From the NCBI GenBank assembly GCA_017431515.1, contig JAFRKV010000040.1, positions 124,001 through 188,000 of the forward strand: DNA of 64,000 nucleotides, written 5' to 3'. Of the stretch, positions 39,749 to 48,486 are shown one piece after another. Made by a program: the position numbers and the translations under genes. Under the pieces are notes generated by a model. The model was not told the DNA's origin. It did no database searches and saw nothing but the letters and a program-made list of their open reading frames with translations. Every line of letters starts with the position of its first letter. Position 1 is the stretch's first letter. Origin of the DNA: Lachnospiraceae bacterium. Lineage in GTDB: Bacteria; Bacillota; Clostridia; Lachnospirales; Lachnospiraceae.

Positions 39749-41314
39749 ATGAAAACAAAATGTACCACACTTTGCTATATCGAAAAAGACGGTGCGTATC
39801 TGATGCTGCACAGGACAAAAAAACTGCATGACATCAACGCGGGAAAATGGATCGGTGTCGGCGGCCATATCGAAGAGGATGAGACCCCAGAGGAATGCGT
39901 GCGGCGGGAAACCAGGGAAGAGACCGGTCTGACACTGACGTCGCTTGCCTTCCGTGGTGTTATCCATTTTATCTGTCCGGATGAAACGGAAGAAATGTTT
40001 GTTTACACCTCTGACAAATTCAGCGGAGAGTTGAAGGAATGCGCGGAGGGAGAGCTGTCCTGGGTTACGAAGGAAAAAGTGGAAGAACTGGATCTCTGGG
40101 AGGGAGATCGGATCTTTCTGCCGCTTGTCATGCAGGATAACGCGTTCTTTTCCTTTGCACTCAGCTATGATGCGGAGGGAAATCTGCTGTCGAATCCGCT
40201 GGAGAGGAAACCGATCATACCCGGCGAAAAGCCGGCTGACAGAAAGGAACTTGTGATCCTGCAGGAGAGGGATGTCGTTGCGCACTATGCGAAACTGCTG
40301 AAACCGTTTGGAAAACGCGCGTTGATCGTGACCGGAACGAATTCCGCAAAGGTCAGCGGAGCGCTTTCGGATGTGGAGGCGGCTTTGGATGCAAACGGCA
40401 TTCATCATGTGGTCTTTAGCGAGGTGGAGGAAAATCCGTCAACGGACACGATCATGCGCGCGCGGGAAATGGGTGTCATGAGTCAGGCGGATTTTGTCAT
40501 CGGCATCGGCGGCGGTTCGCCGCTGGACGCGGCAAAAGCGGTCGCTTTGATGATCTATCGCCATGATGAGGAAAAGGAATATCTCTATGAGAGCCGGCAT
40601 GAATCCCATGCGCTGCCTGTGGTGGCGGTTCCGACCACCTGCGGCACGGGGTCGGAGGCGACGGGTGTGGCGATTCTTACCAGAAAAGAAAGACGGACGA
40701 AAGGGTCGATCCCGTTTAAAATCTATCCGGGCCTGGCGCTGGTTGACGGCAAATATCTGCAGACCGCTTCTCTGGAGGTGGTGGGAAATACGGCGATGGA
40801 TGCGCTTTCCCATCTTCTGGAGAGCTATTTTAACAGCAATGCGACGGAGCTTTCCTGTGCTTATGTGCTGCAGGGGCTTTCCATCTGGCGTCGTGTGAAG
40901 GATGTGATCCTCGGCAGGCGGGAGATGACGGAAAAAGACAGGGAAGATCTGATGACAGCCAGTACCCTTGCGGGGATGGCGATCGCGATCACGGGAACCT
41001 GTCTTCCTCATGCGCTTTCCTATACTCTGACGGTCATCGGGGATATTCCGCATGGCAGGGCAGTCGGCTTTTTCCTTTCCCGGTTTCTGCGGGAAGCAGG
41101 AGATGAGGGGCTGATGCTGGCGCGTGCAGCCGGCTTCTTTGATCTGGAGGAGCTGGAAGGCTATTATCACGCGGTCTGCAAACCGGGCAGCATCGAGAAG
41201 GAGATCAGACTGCAGGCTGTGGAAGCAGTGGCGGTCAATCCGGGAAAACTCTCCATAGCGCCGTTTCCGGCGGATCGGGAAGTCTTGATGCGGATTGCAG
41301 GATTGAACGAATAA
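39749..41314 (+). CDS. fusion of Nudix hydrolase and iron-containing alcohol dehydrogenase
   Basis: One uninterrupted 521-residue frame. Residues 1-155 are a Nudix hydrolase like 8-oxo-dGTP or RNA diphosphatases: the Nudix box starts with GHIEEDETPEECVRRETREE (first 20 residues, 36-55) and continues TGL. Residues about 167-521 are a complete group III (iron) alcohol dehydrogenase: GIGGGSPLDAAKA binds NAD, PTTCGTGSEATGVA follows, and the metal ligands are D350 and H354 in DALSHLLE, H421 in LPHALSY and H434 in PHGRAVG. I know of no standard protein with this order. ATG 39749 is eight bases after GGACGG; 39743 is an alternative. Substrates of either half are unknown. Confidence 0.88.
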   Translation: MKTKCTTLCYIEKDGAYLMLHRTKKLHDINAGKWIGVGGHIEEDETPEECVRRETREETGLTLTSLAFRGVIHFICPDETEEMFVYTSDKFSGELKECAEGELSWVTKEKVEELDLWEGDRIFLPLVMQDNAFFSFALSYDAEGNLLSNPLERKPIIPGEKPADRKELVILQERDVVAHYAKLLKPFGKRALIVTGTNSAKVSGALSDVEAALDANGIHHVVFSEVEENPSTDTIMRAREMGVMSQADFVIGIGGGSPLDAAKAVALMIYRHDEEKEYLYESRHESHALPVVAVPTTCGTGSEATGVAILTRKERRTKGSIPFKIYPGLALVDGKYLQTASLEVVGNTAMDALSHLLESYFNSNATELSCAYVLQGLSIWRRVKDVILGRREMTEKDREDLMTASTLAGMAIAITGTCLPHALSYTLTVIGDIPHGRAVGFFLSRFLREAGDEGLMLARAAGFFDLEELEGYYHAVCKPGSIEKEIRLQAVEAVAVNPGKLSIAPFPADREVLMRIAGLNE

Positions 41315-41322
41315 AGAAAAAG

Positions 41323-41343
41323 CCGTCAGAAAAGGACTGACGG
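41323..41343 (+). other. hairpin just upstream of metG
   Basis: CCGTCAG and CTGACGG pair around a seven-base loop, ending seven bases before the GGAGGAG site of metG. There is no U-run, so it is not a simple terminator; it could affect RNA stability or initiation. No T-box is seen. Confidence 0.5.
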
Positions 41344-41358
41344 GATCGGAGGAGCAAT

Positions 41359-43425
41359 ATGCAGGAAAAAGGAAAATACTACATCACAACGGCGATCGCC
41401 TATACATCCGGGAAGCCGCATATCGGCAACTGTTATGAGATTGTGCTGGCGGATGCCATCGCCCGTTATAAGCGCGCAGACGGATATGACGTCCATTTTC
41501 TGACCGGCAGCGATGAGCACGGACAGAAGATCGAAACCCGCGCCATTGAAGAGGGCATGACGCCGAAGGAGTTTGTGGATGCAACGGCGAAAGTCATCAA
41601 AACCCAATGGGATCTGATGAATACTTCCTATAACCGTTTTATCCGGACCACGGATGCGGATCATGAGGAACAGGTGCAGAAGATCTTCAAAAAGCTTTAT
41701 GACCAGGGCGATATCTATAAAGGCGCCTATGAGGGTCTTTATTGCACGGAATGCGAGGCTTTCTACACTTCCTCCCAGGTGACGGAGGAGCATACCTGTC
41801 CGGTCTGCGGCAACCCGATGCATCCTGCCAAAGAGGAAGCGTACTTTTTCAAAATGCGCAAATATGCGGATCGTCTGATCGCGTATATCAACGAACATCC
41901 GGAATTTATCCAGCCTGTCAGCCGAAAAAATGAAATGATGAACAACTTCCTTCTGCCGGGACTGCAGGATCTGTGTGTTTCCAGAACCTCGTTCAAATGG
42001 GGGATTCCGGTCACTTTTGATGAGAAGCATGTGGTTTATGTCTGGCTGGATGCGCTGAGCAACTATATCACCGGCATCGGTTATGATGCGGACGGCGGTT
42101 CCTCCGATCTGTACAAAAAGAACTGGCCGGCGGATCTGCATCTCATCGGTAAGGATATCATTCGTTTCCATACGATTTACTGGCCGATCTTTCTGATGGC
42201 GCTGGGAGAGCCGCTGCCGAAGCAGATCTTCGGGCATCCCTGGCTGTTGCAGGGCGGCGAGAAAATGAGCAAAAGCAAGGGAAACGTGATTTATGCGGAT
42301 GATTTGGCAGCCCTTTTTGGTGTGGATGCCGTGCGTTATTTCGTGCTGCATGAGATGCCTTATGAGAACGACGGCGTCATCACCTGGGAGCTGATGATCG
42401 AACGGACCAATTCCGATCTGGCAAATACGCTGGGGAATCTTGTGAACCGGACCATCTCCATGTCGAATAAATATTTCGACGGCGAGGTGACTGACATAGG
42501 TGCGGCGGAGGCTGTGGATCAGGATCTGAAGGCAGTCTGCACCGGGGCCTATGCGAAGGTCGAGGCGCTGATGGAAAAGCTTCGGGTCGCGGATGCGCTG
42601 ACCGAGATCTTTGCCGTGTTCAAACGTCTGAATAAATACATTGACGAAACAGAGCCCTGGGTGCTGGCAAAATCCGAAGACAAAAAAGACCGTCTGCAGA
42701 CGGTGCTGTACAATCTCACCGAGGGGATCAGCATCGGTGCGGCTCTGCTTGCGCCGTTCCTGCCGGAGACAGCGGAACGGATCATGAAGCAGCTCAACGC
42801 GCCGGTTCGCGCATTTGATACCCTCGGCGTCTTCGGAGGCTATCCTTCGGGCAACAAAGTGACTGCGCAGCCGGAGATTTTGTTCGCGCGTCTTGACAAG
42901 GAGGAGATCCTGAAAAAAACCGCGGAGATTCAGGAGAAGCAAAAGAAAGAGTTTCTCGCCCATCAGGAAATGGCAAGACAGAATCTTGTCAAAGCCGGAA
43001 AAATGACGGAGGAAGAAGCCGCTGCAGCCCGGAATGCCGAGCTTTCGGAGGGGACGAAGGAAGCAGGCAGCGCTCCTGTGGTCGATCCTGAACCGAAACC
43101 GGAAATCTCGTTTGAGGATTTTGAAAAAATGCAGTTCCAGGTGGGGGAGATCCTTTCCTGTGAGGCCGTGGAAAAATCGAAAAAACTGCTGTGTTCCCAG
43201 GTGAAGATCGGCAGCCGCACGGTTCAGATCGTCTCCGGAATCCGTAAATACTATACACCGGAGGAAATGGTCGGGAAAAAGGTGATGGTGCTGGTGAATC
43301 TGAAACCGGCGAAGCTAGCGGGCGTGTTATCCGAGGGCATGATTCTTTGCGCTGAGGACGCGGACGGAAACTATGTGCTGATGACACCGGAAAAGGATTG
43401 TCCCAGCGGTGCAGAGATCGCATAG
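41359..43425 (+). CDS. metG: methionyl-tRNA synthetase
   Basis: A 688-residue class I synthetase charging tRNAMet. TSGKPHIGNCYE holds the HIGH motif near residue 18, and the zinc knuckle has CTEC then CPVCG near 128-150. GEKMSKSKGN near 300 is the KMSKS motif. A charged linker at about 530-585 leads to a C-terminal tRNA-binding OB fold (FEKMQFQVGEILSCEAVEKS onward, 588-688) that also dimerises the enzyme. GGAGGAG precedes the start. The order metG-tatD-ksgA matches the Bacillus yab region. Confidence 0.97.
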   Translation: MQEKGKYYITTAIAYTSGKPHIGNCYEIVLADAIARYKRADGYDVHFLTGSDEHGQKIETRAIEEGMTPKEFVDATAKVIKTQWDLMNTSYNRFIRTTDADHEEQVQKIFKKLYDQGDIYKGAYEGLYCTECEAFYTSSQVTEEHTCPVCGNPMHPAKEEAYFFKMRKYADRLIAYINEHPEFIQPVSRKNEMMNNFLLPGLQDLCVSRTSFKWGIPVTFDEKHVVYVWLDALSNYITGIGYDADGGSSDLYKKNWPADLHLIGKDIIRFHTIYWPIFLMALGEPLPKQIFGHPWLLQGGEKMSKSKGNVIYADDLAALFGVDAVRYFVLHEMPYENDGVITWELMIERTNSDLANTLGNLVNRTISMSNKYFDGEVTDIGAAEAVDQDLKAVCTGAYAKVEALMEKLRVADALTEIFAVFKRLNKYIDETEPWVLAKSEDKKDRLQTVLYNLTEGISIGAALLAPFLPETAERIMKQLNAPVRAFDTLGVFGGYPSGNKVTAQPEILFARLDKEEILKKTAEIQEKQKKEFLAHQEMARQNLVKAGKMTEEEAAAARNAELSEGTKEAGSAPVVDPEPKPEISFEDFEKMQFQVGEILSCEAVEKSKKLLCSQVKIGSRTVQIVSGIRKYYTPEEMVGKKVMVLVNLKPAKLAGVLSEGMILCAEDADGNYVLMTPEKDCPSGAEIA

Positions 43426-43437
43426 GTTGCAGGAACG

Positions 43438-44247
43438 ATGATATTTGACAGTCATGCGCATTATGATGATAACCGGTTTGACGCGGACAGAGAGACGCTG
43501 CTTTCGGGTTTTCCGGTCCACCGGATCGGAGCAGTTGTGAACGTCTGTGCGGATGCGGATTCGCTTCAGACGACACCGGCCCTTGCCGAAAAGTATGAGT
43601 GGATCTATGCAGCAGTCGGGATTCATCCCAGCGAGATCGGGGATCTGGATGAATCGGTGCTGGATCTGATCCGACAGCTTGCCGGGAAAGAAAAGACGGT
43701 TGCGATCGGAGAGATCGGACTCGATTATTACTGGGAGAAGGATGAAAAGGTGCGGGAATCGCAGCGCTTCTGGTTTGAGAGGCAGTTGTCACTGGCAAAG
43801 GAAACGGGTCTTCCCGTGATCATCCATTCCAGAGAAGCCGCAAAGGACACCTTTGAGATCATGCGGAAGGCGGCAGCGGATCGGATTCCCGGGGTCATTC
43901 ATTGCTATTCCTATTCAGCGGAACAGGCGGCAGACTATGTACGGATGGGTTACTGCATCGGGATCGGCGGTGTGGTGACCTTTTCCAACGGCAGGAAACT
44001 GCGGGAGACGGTGGAAGCGGTACCGCTTGACCGGATCCTTCTGGAGACAGATGCACCGTACCTTGCACCGGAGCCCCATCGAGGGGAACGCAACAGTTCT
44101 CTCCTGCTCCCGGCAGTGGTGCAGACCATCGCGGAAATCAAAGGCCTTTCTCCCCGTGAGGTGGAGGAGGTCACCTGGCAGAACGCCTGCGCTTTGTTCG
44201 GACTGACGTGGTTGAGGGCGGAGGAAGAATCGGGGGCGCAGACATGA
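43438..44247 (+). CDS. tatD: TatD-family metal-dependent deoxyribonuclease
   Basis: A 269-residue TIM-barrel metalloenzyme. TatD proteins act as 3'-5' exonucleases or D-aminoacyl-related hydrolases in DNA repair. Metal-binding motifs are FDSHAHYDD (H-x-H), AIGEIGLDYYW (E), VIIHSREA (H), GVIHCYSY (H) and LLETDAPYLAP (D). The start ATG 43438 is 12 bases after the metG stop. Its stop overlaps the ksgA start as ATGA. The M5 nuclease gene rnmV, usually found between tatD and ksgA, is missing here. Confidence 0.95.
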   Translation: MIFDSHAHYDDNRFDADRETLLSGFPVHRIGAVVNVCADADSLQTTPALAEKYEWIYAAVGIHPSEIGDLDESVLDLIRQLAGKEKTVAIGEIGLDYYWEKDEKVRESQRFWFERQLSLAKETGLPVIIHSREAAKDTFEIMRKAAADRIPGVIHCYSYSAEQAADYVRMGYCIGIGGVVTFSNGRKLRETVEAVPLDRILLETDAPYLAPEPHRGERNSSLLLPAVVQTIAEIKGLSPREVEEVTWQNACALFGLTWLRAEEESGAQT

Positions 44248-45113
44248 CGGAGTTGATACAGCCCCAAAATACGATTGCGGTGCTGCAGAAATACCATTTT
44301 CAATTTCAAAAGAAGTATGGTCAGAATTTTCTGATCGATCCACTGGTGCTGGACAAGATTCTGAAGGCGGCTGAAATCGGACCGGAGGATCCTGTGCTGG
44401 AAATCGGACCGGGAATCGGCACGATGACACAGGCGTTGTCAGATGCGGCGCAGCGGGTGGTTGCTGTGGAGATCGACCGGCATTTGATTCCGATCCTGCA
44501 GGAGACTCTTTCGAACCGGGACAATGTGGTGATTTTGCAGGAGGATATTCTCAAAACGGATATCCGCGCCCTTTCCGGGCAGTATTTTAACGGGAAGCCT
44601 TTCAAGGTACTTGCAAATCTCCCTTATTACATCACGACTCCGATCCTGATGAAACTTCTGGAGTCGGATGTTCCCATCACCGGCATCACAGTGATGGTGC
44701 AGAAAGAAGTGGCGGAGCGGATGTGCAGCAAGCCCGGCACAAAAGATTACGGGGCGCTTTCTCTGGCAGTGCAGTATGCATCGGATCCGAAGATCGTCTC
44801 TTTCGTTCCGCCGAATTGTTTTATTCCGAGACCGAATGCCCACAGCGCTGTGGCGCATTTACGGGTGTATGATACGCCGCCCGTGGCGGTAAGGGATGTA
44901 GAGCTCCTGTTTCATGTGATCCGCGCGTCTTTTGCGCAGCGCAGGAAAACGCTGCAGAACGGGATCAGTCATGCGCCGGCGCTTTCCCTGACAAAAGAAC
45001 AGGCGGCAGAATGTATTGAAAAGTGCGGATTTTCGCCGACGGTTCGCGGTGAGACTTTGTCATTATCAGATTTTGCAAAATTGAGTGATCAGATTCAAGA
45101 GGTTTTGGGATAG
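44244..45113 (+). CDS. ksgA: 16S rRNA (A1518/A1519) dimethyltransferase
   Basis: A 289-residue SAM-dependent enzyme that dimethylates two adjacent adenosines near the 3' end of 16S rRNA. Motifs are QKKYGQNFLIDPLVLDKIL, LEIGPGIGTMTQAL for SAM, and the catalytic NLPYYITTPILMKLL. A C-terminal helical domain has RASFAQRRKTLQN. The ATG at 44244 overlaps the tatD stop; a longer frame upstream lies within tatD and lacks a better start. Its stop TAG shares a base with the GTG of the GGDEF gene. Confidence 0.96.
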   Translation: MTELIQPQNTIAVLQKYHFQFQKKYGQNFLIDPLVLDKILKAAEIGPEDPVLEIGPGIGTMTQALSDAAQRVVAVEIDRHLIPILQETLSNRDNVVILQEDILKTDIRALSGQYFNGKPFKVLANLPYYITTPILMKLLESDVPITGITVMVQKEVAERMCSKPGTKDYGALSLAVQYASDPKIVSFVPPNCFIPRPNAHSAVAHLRVYDTPPVAVRDVELLFHVIRASFAQRRKTLQNGISHAPALSLTKEQAAECIEKCGFSPTVRGETLSLSDFAKLSDQIQEVLG

Positions 45114-46771
45114 TGGATGCATTTCATTTTGAGGAATACGGGGAATATGTGCAGGATCTGGCGAAACGGATCCTGATGAACCGCGGCGTGAATGCGGAAA
45201 CGATGCTGGACTGCTGTGAAAAGCTGATCGAACGGGGCAAGAAAACCTCTGATAACATGCTTCTCGGGTTTGCCTATTATTTTCGCGCGGAAAATAATTA
45301 TATCCTGAACCGGACGGAAGATTTTCTGCGGAATATCATGACAGCTTTGGCTTATCTGGATGCGTCGGGACAATGGGAGCTTCTGACGAGAGCATATAAT
45401 CTCATGGCGATCACCTCCCTGAACCGCGGAAATGCCCCCTTTGCTATGGATTATTATCTTACTTCCCTGAAGTACTGCCAAAATTATCATCTCCATGAGA
45501 TGGGGACAATCATCAATATCAACATCGGGACGCTTTACATGAATTGCGGGGATTATCAGCAGGCGGCGCGATTCTTTGAGGCGGGACTTGCGCTGCTGCA
45601 GAAATACCCGGAATTTCCCGGTTATGAAAGCCTGATCTTCAGCGCCAACATCGGGCTTGCCAATACCTGTCTCATGCGCCACGACCTGATGGCAGGCCGG
45701 GGCTATATGGATCGCGCGAAAAAGACGGGGCAGCTGGAGGAGGACCCGGTGAATCTGCTGGTTTACCGCTGTTTTGAGGCGCGTATCTATCACGAAGAGA
45801 AGAAATACTCCCTGCGGGATGATGCCATCGATCAGATTTCCGGTATGATGCACATGGAATTCCCGTTGATGGATATTTTTGAGGATATTTTCCGTTACTG
45901 CGAACTGCTCCTGGAGACGGAAAAGTACAATGAACTGTGGGTATTGCTCAATAAGCTGGAAACCTTCACCAAACAGTCCGGAATCCATAATCTGGAAAAG
46001 CGTATTCTGGGGCTGAAGATCAAGTATTACAAGGTTGTCGGAGAAAATGCCGGGTATCTGCAGGCAGCGGGTCTCTATTACGAGATTTCCGACATGATGG
46101 AAAAGGAAAACACCTATATCATCGGAAAAATGCTGAATATCCGCAGTTTCCTTGAGGAATCCACCCGGCGCCAGCAGGAAATGCGGGAAGAAAACGAGAA
46201 GCTGCAGCATCAATCACAGACGGATGCGCTGACGGGACTGGCCAATCGTTTCCGTTTGAATCAGGAGGCAAAAAAACGATTCGAGGAGGCCCGCGCAAAT
46301 CAATCTGCATTTGGAATCGAAATATTGGATATTGATTATTTCAAGCAGTTTAATGACAATTACGGCCATCAGCAGGGCGATGCCTGTATTCAGGCCGTGG
46401 CAGAGAAGATCCGTTCCATGCAGGATCATCCGGGTGTTTTTGCAGCGCGCTACGGCGGAGACGAATTTGTCCTGATCTATACGGGATATACGAAGGAAGA
46501 TGTGGAAGCTTTGATGGAGGAGCTGCGGGACAAGATCCAGGAGATGGGGATGGAGCACCGCTACTCCAAGGCAGCTTCTGTGGTTACGATCTCACAGGGC
46601 GCCTGTCTGGGCATTCCGCAGGAGAAGGATGAAGCAGCCGATTTTCTGCATCTTGCGGATGAAATGCTCTATCAGATCAAAAAAGTAAGCCGCAACAGCC
46701 TCAAAGTCTGTGCTTTTGATCCGAAGCAGGCAAAATCTCTCGAAGGCGCTTCTGACGTGGATCTCTCATGA
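45113..46771 (+). CDS. TPR-GGDEF diguanylate cyclase
   Basis: A 552-residue cytoplasmic protein. Residues 1-340 are alpha-helical with TPR-like repeats (for instance [20 protein letters not shown] and [20 protein letters not shown]). A short coiled coil ([17 protein letters not shown]) leads to a GGDEF domain at about 370-535. The active site is intact: [18 protein letters not shown] and [12 protein letters not shown]. The inhibitory I-site RxxD is absent (HPGV in its place), so product feedback is unlikely. It should make cyclic di-GMP, with the TPR part as sensor or dock. The GTG start overlaps the ksgA stop, and the end overlaps the GIY-YIG gene (ATGA). Confidence 0.9.
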   Translation: MDAFHFEEYGEYVQDLAKRILMNRGVNAETMLDCCEKLIERGKKTSDNMLLGFAYYFRAENNYILNRTEDFLRNIMTALAYLDASGQWELLTRAYNLMAITSLNRGNAPFAMDYYLTSLKYCQNYHLHEMGTIININIGTLYMNCGDYQQAARFFEAGLALLQKYPEFPGYESLIFSANIGLANTCLMRHDLMAGRGYMDRAKKTGQLEEDPVNLLVYRCFEARIYHEEKKYSLRDDAIDQISGMMHMEFPLMDIFEDIFRYCELLLETEKYNELWVLLNKLETFTKQSGIHNLEKRILGLKIKYYKVVGENAGYLQAAGLYYEISDMMEKENTYIIGKMLNIRSFLEESTRRQQEMREENEKLQHQSQTDALTGLANRFRLNQEAKKRFEEARANQSAFGIEILDIDYFKQFNDNYGHQQGDACIQAVAEKIRSMQDHPGVFAARYGGDEFVLIYTGYTKEDVEALMEELRDKIQEMGMEHRYSKAASVVTISQGACLGIPQEKDEAADFLHLADEMLYQIKKVSRNSLKVCAFDPKQAKSLEGASDVDLS

Positions 46772-47043
46772 AAAACTATACCTACATTCTGGAATGCGCG
46801 GATCATACGCTCTATACCGGCTGGACCAACGATCTGCAGAAACGGTTGGAGGCGCATAACAGCGGAAACGGCGCCAAATATACCAGACCCGCGTCACGCC
46901 GGCCGGTACGCTTGGTTTATTCGGAATTGTTTGATACGAAAGAGGAAGCGATGAAGCGGGAGTATCAGATCAAACAGATGACCCGTCCGGAAAAGGAAAA
47001 ACTGATCAGTCTTTCTCCGGTATCACAGGATGGCTTGAAATAA
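46768..47043 (+). CDS. GIY-YIG nuclease domain protein (UPF0213/YazA)
   Basis: A 91-residue stand-alone GIY-YIG domain. The [20 protein letters not shown] segment contains the Y...YTGWT variant of the GIY-YIG pair, followed by [15 protein letters not shown] and [15 protein letters not shown], all typical of UPF0213. Members are single-domain nucleases of unknown target. In Bacillus yazA sits between trmN6 and rsmI; here that slot holds lgt and this gene lies beside metG-tatD-ksgA. The end overlaps the GNAT gene on the opposite strand by 38 bases. Confidence 0.9.
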   Translation: MKNYTYILECADHTLYTGWTNDLQKRLEAHNSGNGAKYTRPASRRPVRLVYSELFDTKEEAMKREYQIKQMTRPEKEKLISLSPVSQDGLK

Positions 47044-47575
47044 GGCTGTAGCGGATGTGATCCGTCCATTTTCCGTTGAGAAAAAAGATTTTTCGCTCGA
47101 TTCCCTCGTTTACAAAGCCCAGACGTTCCATGAGGCGGATGGAAGGTTCGTTGTCCGGCATCACTTCGGCAGTGATCCGGTGCAGCAGCAGTTCATCGAA
47201 GGCGATCCGGATGATCTCGCGCATGGCTTCTGTGGCATAGCCCTGATGGAAATAGCGTTCATCGAGTTTGTAGCCGAGGAGACAACTTTGGCGGTAATGG
47301 CGTTGAATATCCCGGAGACTGATGGTTCCGATGATTTCGGCAGGCGCTTCTTTGCGAAAGAGCCAAAAACGGCAGAGTGTGCCCTGCACGGCCATGTTAT
47401 ACTCCGCAGTCAGGATCGCCCGTTGATGCTCTCTGGTGTAGAATTGTTCCTGACGTTCCGGCTCACTTTGCTCAAACAGTTCTTTGTTGTCCAGATAAAA
47501 CCGGAGGACGGAATCTGCTTCTGTCGGCTCAAGGATCTTTAAGATCAGCCGGTCTGTCTCATATCGAAATTTCAT
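47006..47575 (-). CDS. GNAT family N-acetyltransferase (RimJ/RimL type)
   Basis: A 189-residue acetyltransferase resembling the RimJ/RimL branch that acetylates protein N-termini or small amines with acetyl-CoA. Family features are [48 protein letters not shown] with the acetyl-CoA loop, and [20 protein letters not shown] 47575 ([10 protein letters not shown]) is preferred over longer readings. A TATAAT on the minus strand at 47586-47591 lies only about 11 bases before the ATG, so its mRNA may have almost no leader. The acceptor is unknown. Confidence 0.87.
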   Translation of the reverse strand: MKFRYETDRLILKILEPTEADSVLRFYLDNKELFEQSEPERQEQFYTREHQRAILTAEYNMAVQGTLCRFWLFRKEAPAEIIGTISLRDIQRHYRQSCLLGYKLDERYFHQGYATEAMREIIRIAFDELLLHRITAEVMPDNEPSIRLMERLGFVNEGIERKIFFLNGKWTDHIRYSLISSHPVIPEKD

Positions 47576-47592
47576 GATAGTAGGTATTATAT

Positions 47593-48048
47593 ATGAATTC
47601 TCATGAAAAGTACATGAAAGAAGCGCTGAAGGAAGCAAAAAAGGCGTTTGCACTGCGGGAAGTACCCATCGGCTGTGTGATCGTGCAGAACGACAGGATC
47701 ATTGCCAGAGGATATAACCGGCGCAATACGGATAAAAACGTGCTTGCCCATGCGGAGCTTGCGGCGATCCGGAAGGCGGATAAAAAGACCGGAGACTGGC
47801 GGCTGGAAGACTGCACGCTGTATGTCACACTGGAGCCGTGTCAGATGTGCGCAGGCGCCATTGTCCAGTCACGAATCCCCGAGGTGGTGATCGGTGCGAA
47901 AAATCCCAAAGCCGGGTGCGCGGGATCCATTCTGAACCTGCTGCAGATGAAGGAATTTAACCATCAGGCGAGACTGATCGAAGGGGTGTTGGAAGAAGAG
48001 TGTTCTGAAATGCTGAAGGCTTTTTTTCGGGAGCTGAGAGGGCAATAA
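47593..48048 (+). CDS. tadA: tRNA-specific adenosine deaminase
   Basis: A 151-residue zinc deaminase that converts A34 to inosine in tRNAArg(ACG). Zinc and catalytic motifs are VLAHAELAAIRKA (H-A-E) and LEPCQMCAGAIVQSRI (P-C-x2-C). The N-terminus EKYMKEALKEAKKAFALREV, then PIGCVIVQND, is typical. The start at 47593 fits family length, though no Shine-Dalgarno is visible; ATG 47614 is possible. It is 17 bases from the divergent GNAT start and is followed by the SRP RNA gene on the other strand, the usual neighbour in Firmicutes. Confidence 0.96.
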   Translation: MNSHEKYMKEALKEAKKAFALREVPIGCVIVQNDRIIARGYNRRNTDKNVLAHAELAAIRKADKKTGDWRLEDCTLYVTLEPCQMCAGAIVQSRIPEVVIGAKNPKAGCAGSILNLLQMKEFNHQARLIEGVLEEECSEMLKAFFRELRGQ

Positions 48049-48053
48049 AAAAA

Positions 48054-48316
48054 CCGGGCATCCCGCTTTGAACCCCGATCCAAACCGCTTTCTGCGCATT
48101 AGGCTCGGCTCAGGCGACCTCACGGCACACGAAAGGTTCTGCTTAGTGCTGCTTTGTTCCCAACCTGACACGATTCACAGATTTCCGTTGCGTAAGACCC
48201 AAACCTCAACGCCGCCTGCAAAGGGCTGCATTTGAACTGGAAAGTCCGAGGCGGGATATCACCCCAGCTATAGCGGATTGCTGGTACAGGGCACCGCTGA
48301 CGCCCCGGCTGCCCGG
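48054..48316 (-). ncRNA. ffs: signal recognition particle RNA, large Gram-positive type
   Basis: A roughly 263-base RNA gene read leftward. The domain IV hairpin is recognisable as GTCAGGTTGGGAACAAAGCA continuing GCACTAAG, with the GGAA tetraloop and the AGCAGC that binds Ffh. The 5' Alu-like part follows the predicted start, and the 5' CCGGGCA can pair with 3' TGCCCGG, closing the molecule. A run of seven U's follows the 3' end. A consensus promoter lies just upstream. In Firmicutes this RNA gene typically neighbours tadA and dnaX. Exact ends are estimated. Confidence 0.88.
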
Positions 48317-48323
48317 AAACCTT

Positions 48324-48352
48324 ATTATAATCGGTGGTTGCCGTTTTGTCAA
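48324..48352 (-). promoter_or_regulatory. consensus promoter of the SRP RNA gene
   Basis: On the minus strand TTGACA (48347-48352) and TATAAT (48324-48329) are both perfect and 17 bases apart, as expected for a stable, highly expressed RNA. Confidence 0.93.
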
Positions 48353-48428
48353 AAGGAGTGCAGATTGTCAGATTTTATGCTAAGATAAAGTGATGGGGTT
48401 GTAAGCATAGTGCGTAGGTAGTGTAAAA

Positions 48429-48473
48429 GGCATCAGGACTCCGTCACCAACTTCGTTGGCGACACCTCATGCC
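48429..48473 (+). repeat. hairpin repeat fragment of a clostridial intergenic family
   Basis: GTCACCAA (48443-48450) and TTGGCGAC (48456-48463) pair around CTTCG, nested in an outer GGCATCAGG/CCTCATGCC pairing. The core CTCCGTCACC...GACACCT resembles short palindromic repeats common between genes in Clostridia genomes. It ends 14 bases before the kinase-like gene start, so it also forms that gene's leader. Confidence 0.5.
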
Positions 48474-48486
48474 AAGGGCTCAGGGA

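Noticed and set aside
41326-42963. A 545-codon open frame on the minus strand opposite metG
   Set aside because: It lies wholly antisense to a complete, well-motifed metG, is rich in His/Arg/Ile of the kind produced by reverse reading of biased codons, and has no domain or ribosome-binding site.
48230-48255. GGAAAGTCCGAGGC on the plus strand, like a piece of RNase P RNA
   Set aside because: The rest of RNase P RNA is missing; promoter, domain IV tetraloop and terminator all point to SRP RNA on the minus strand.
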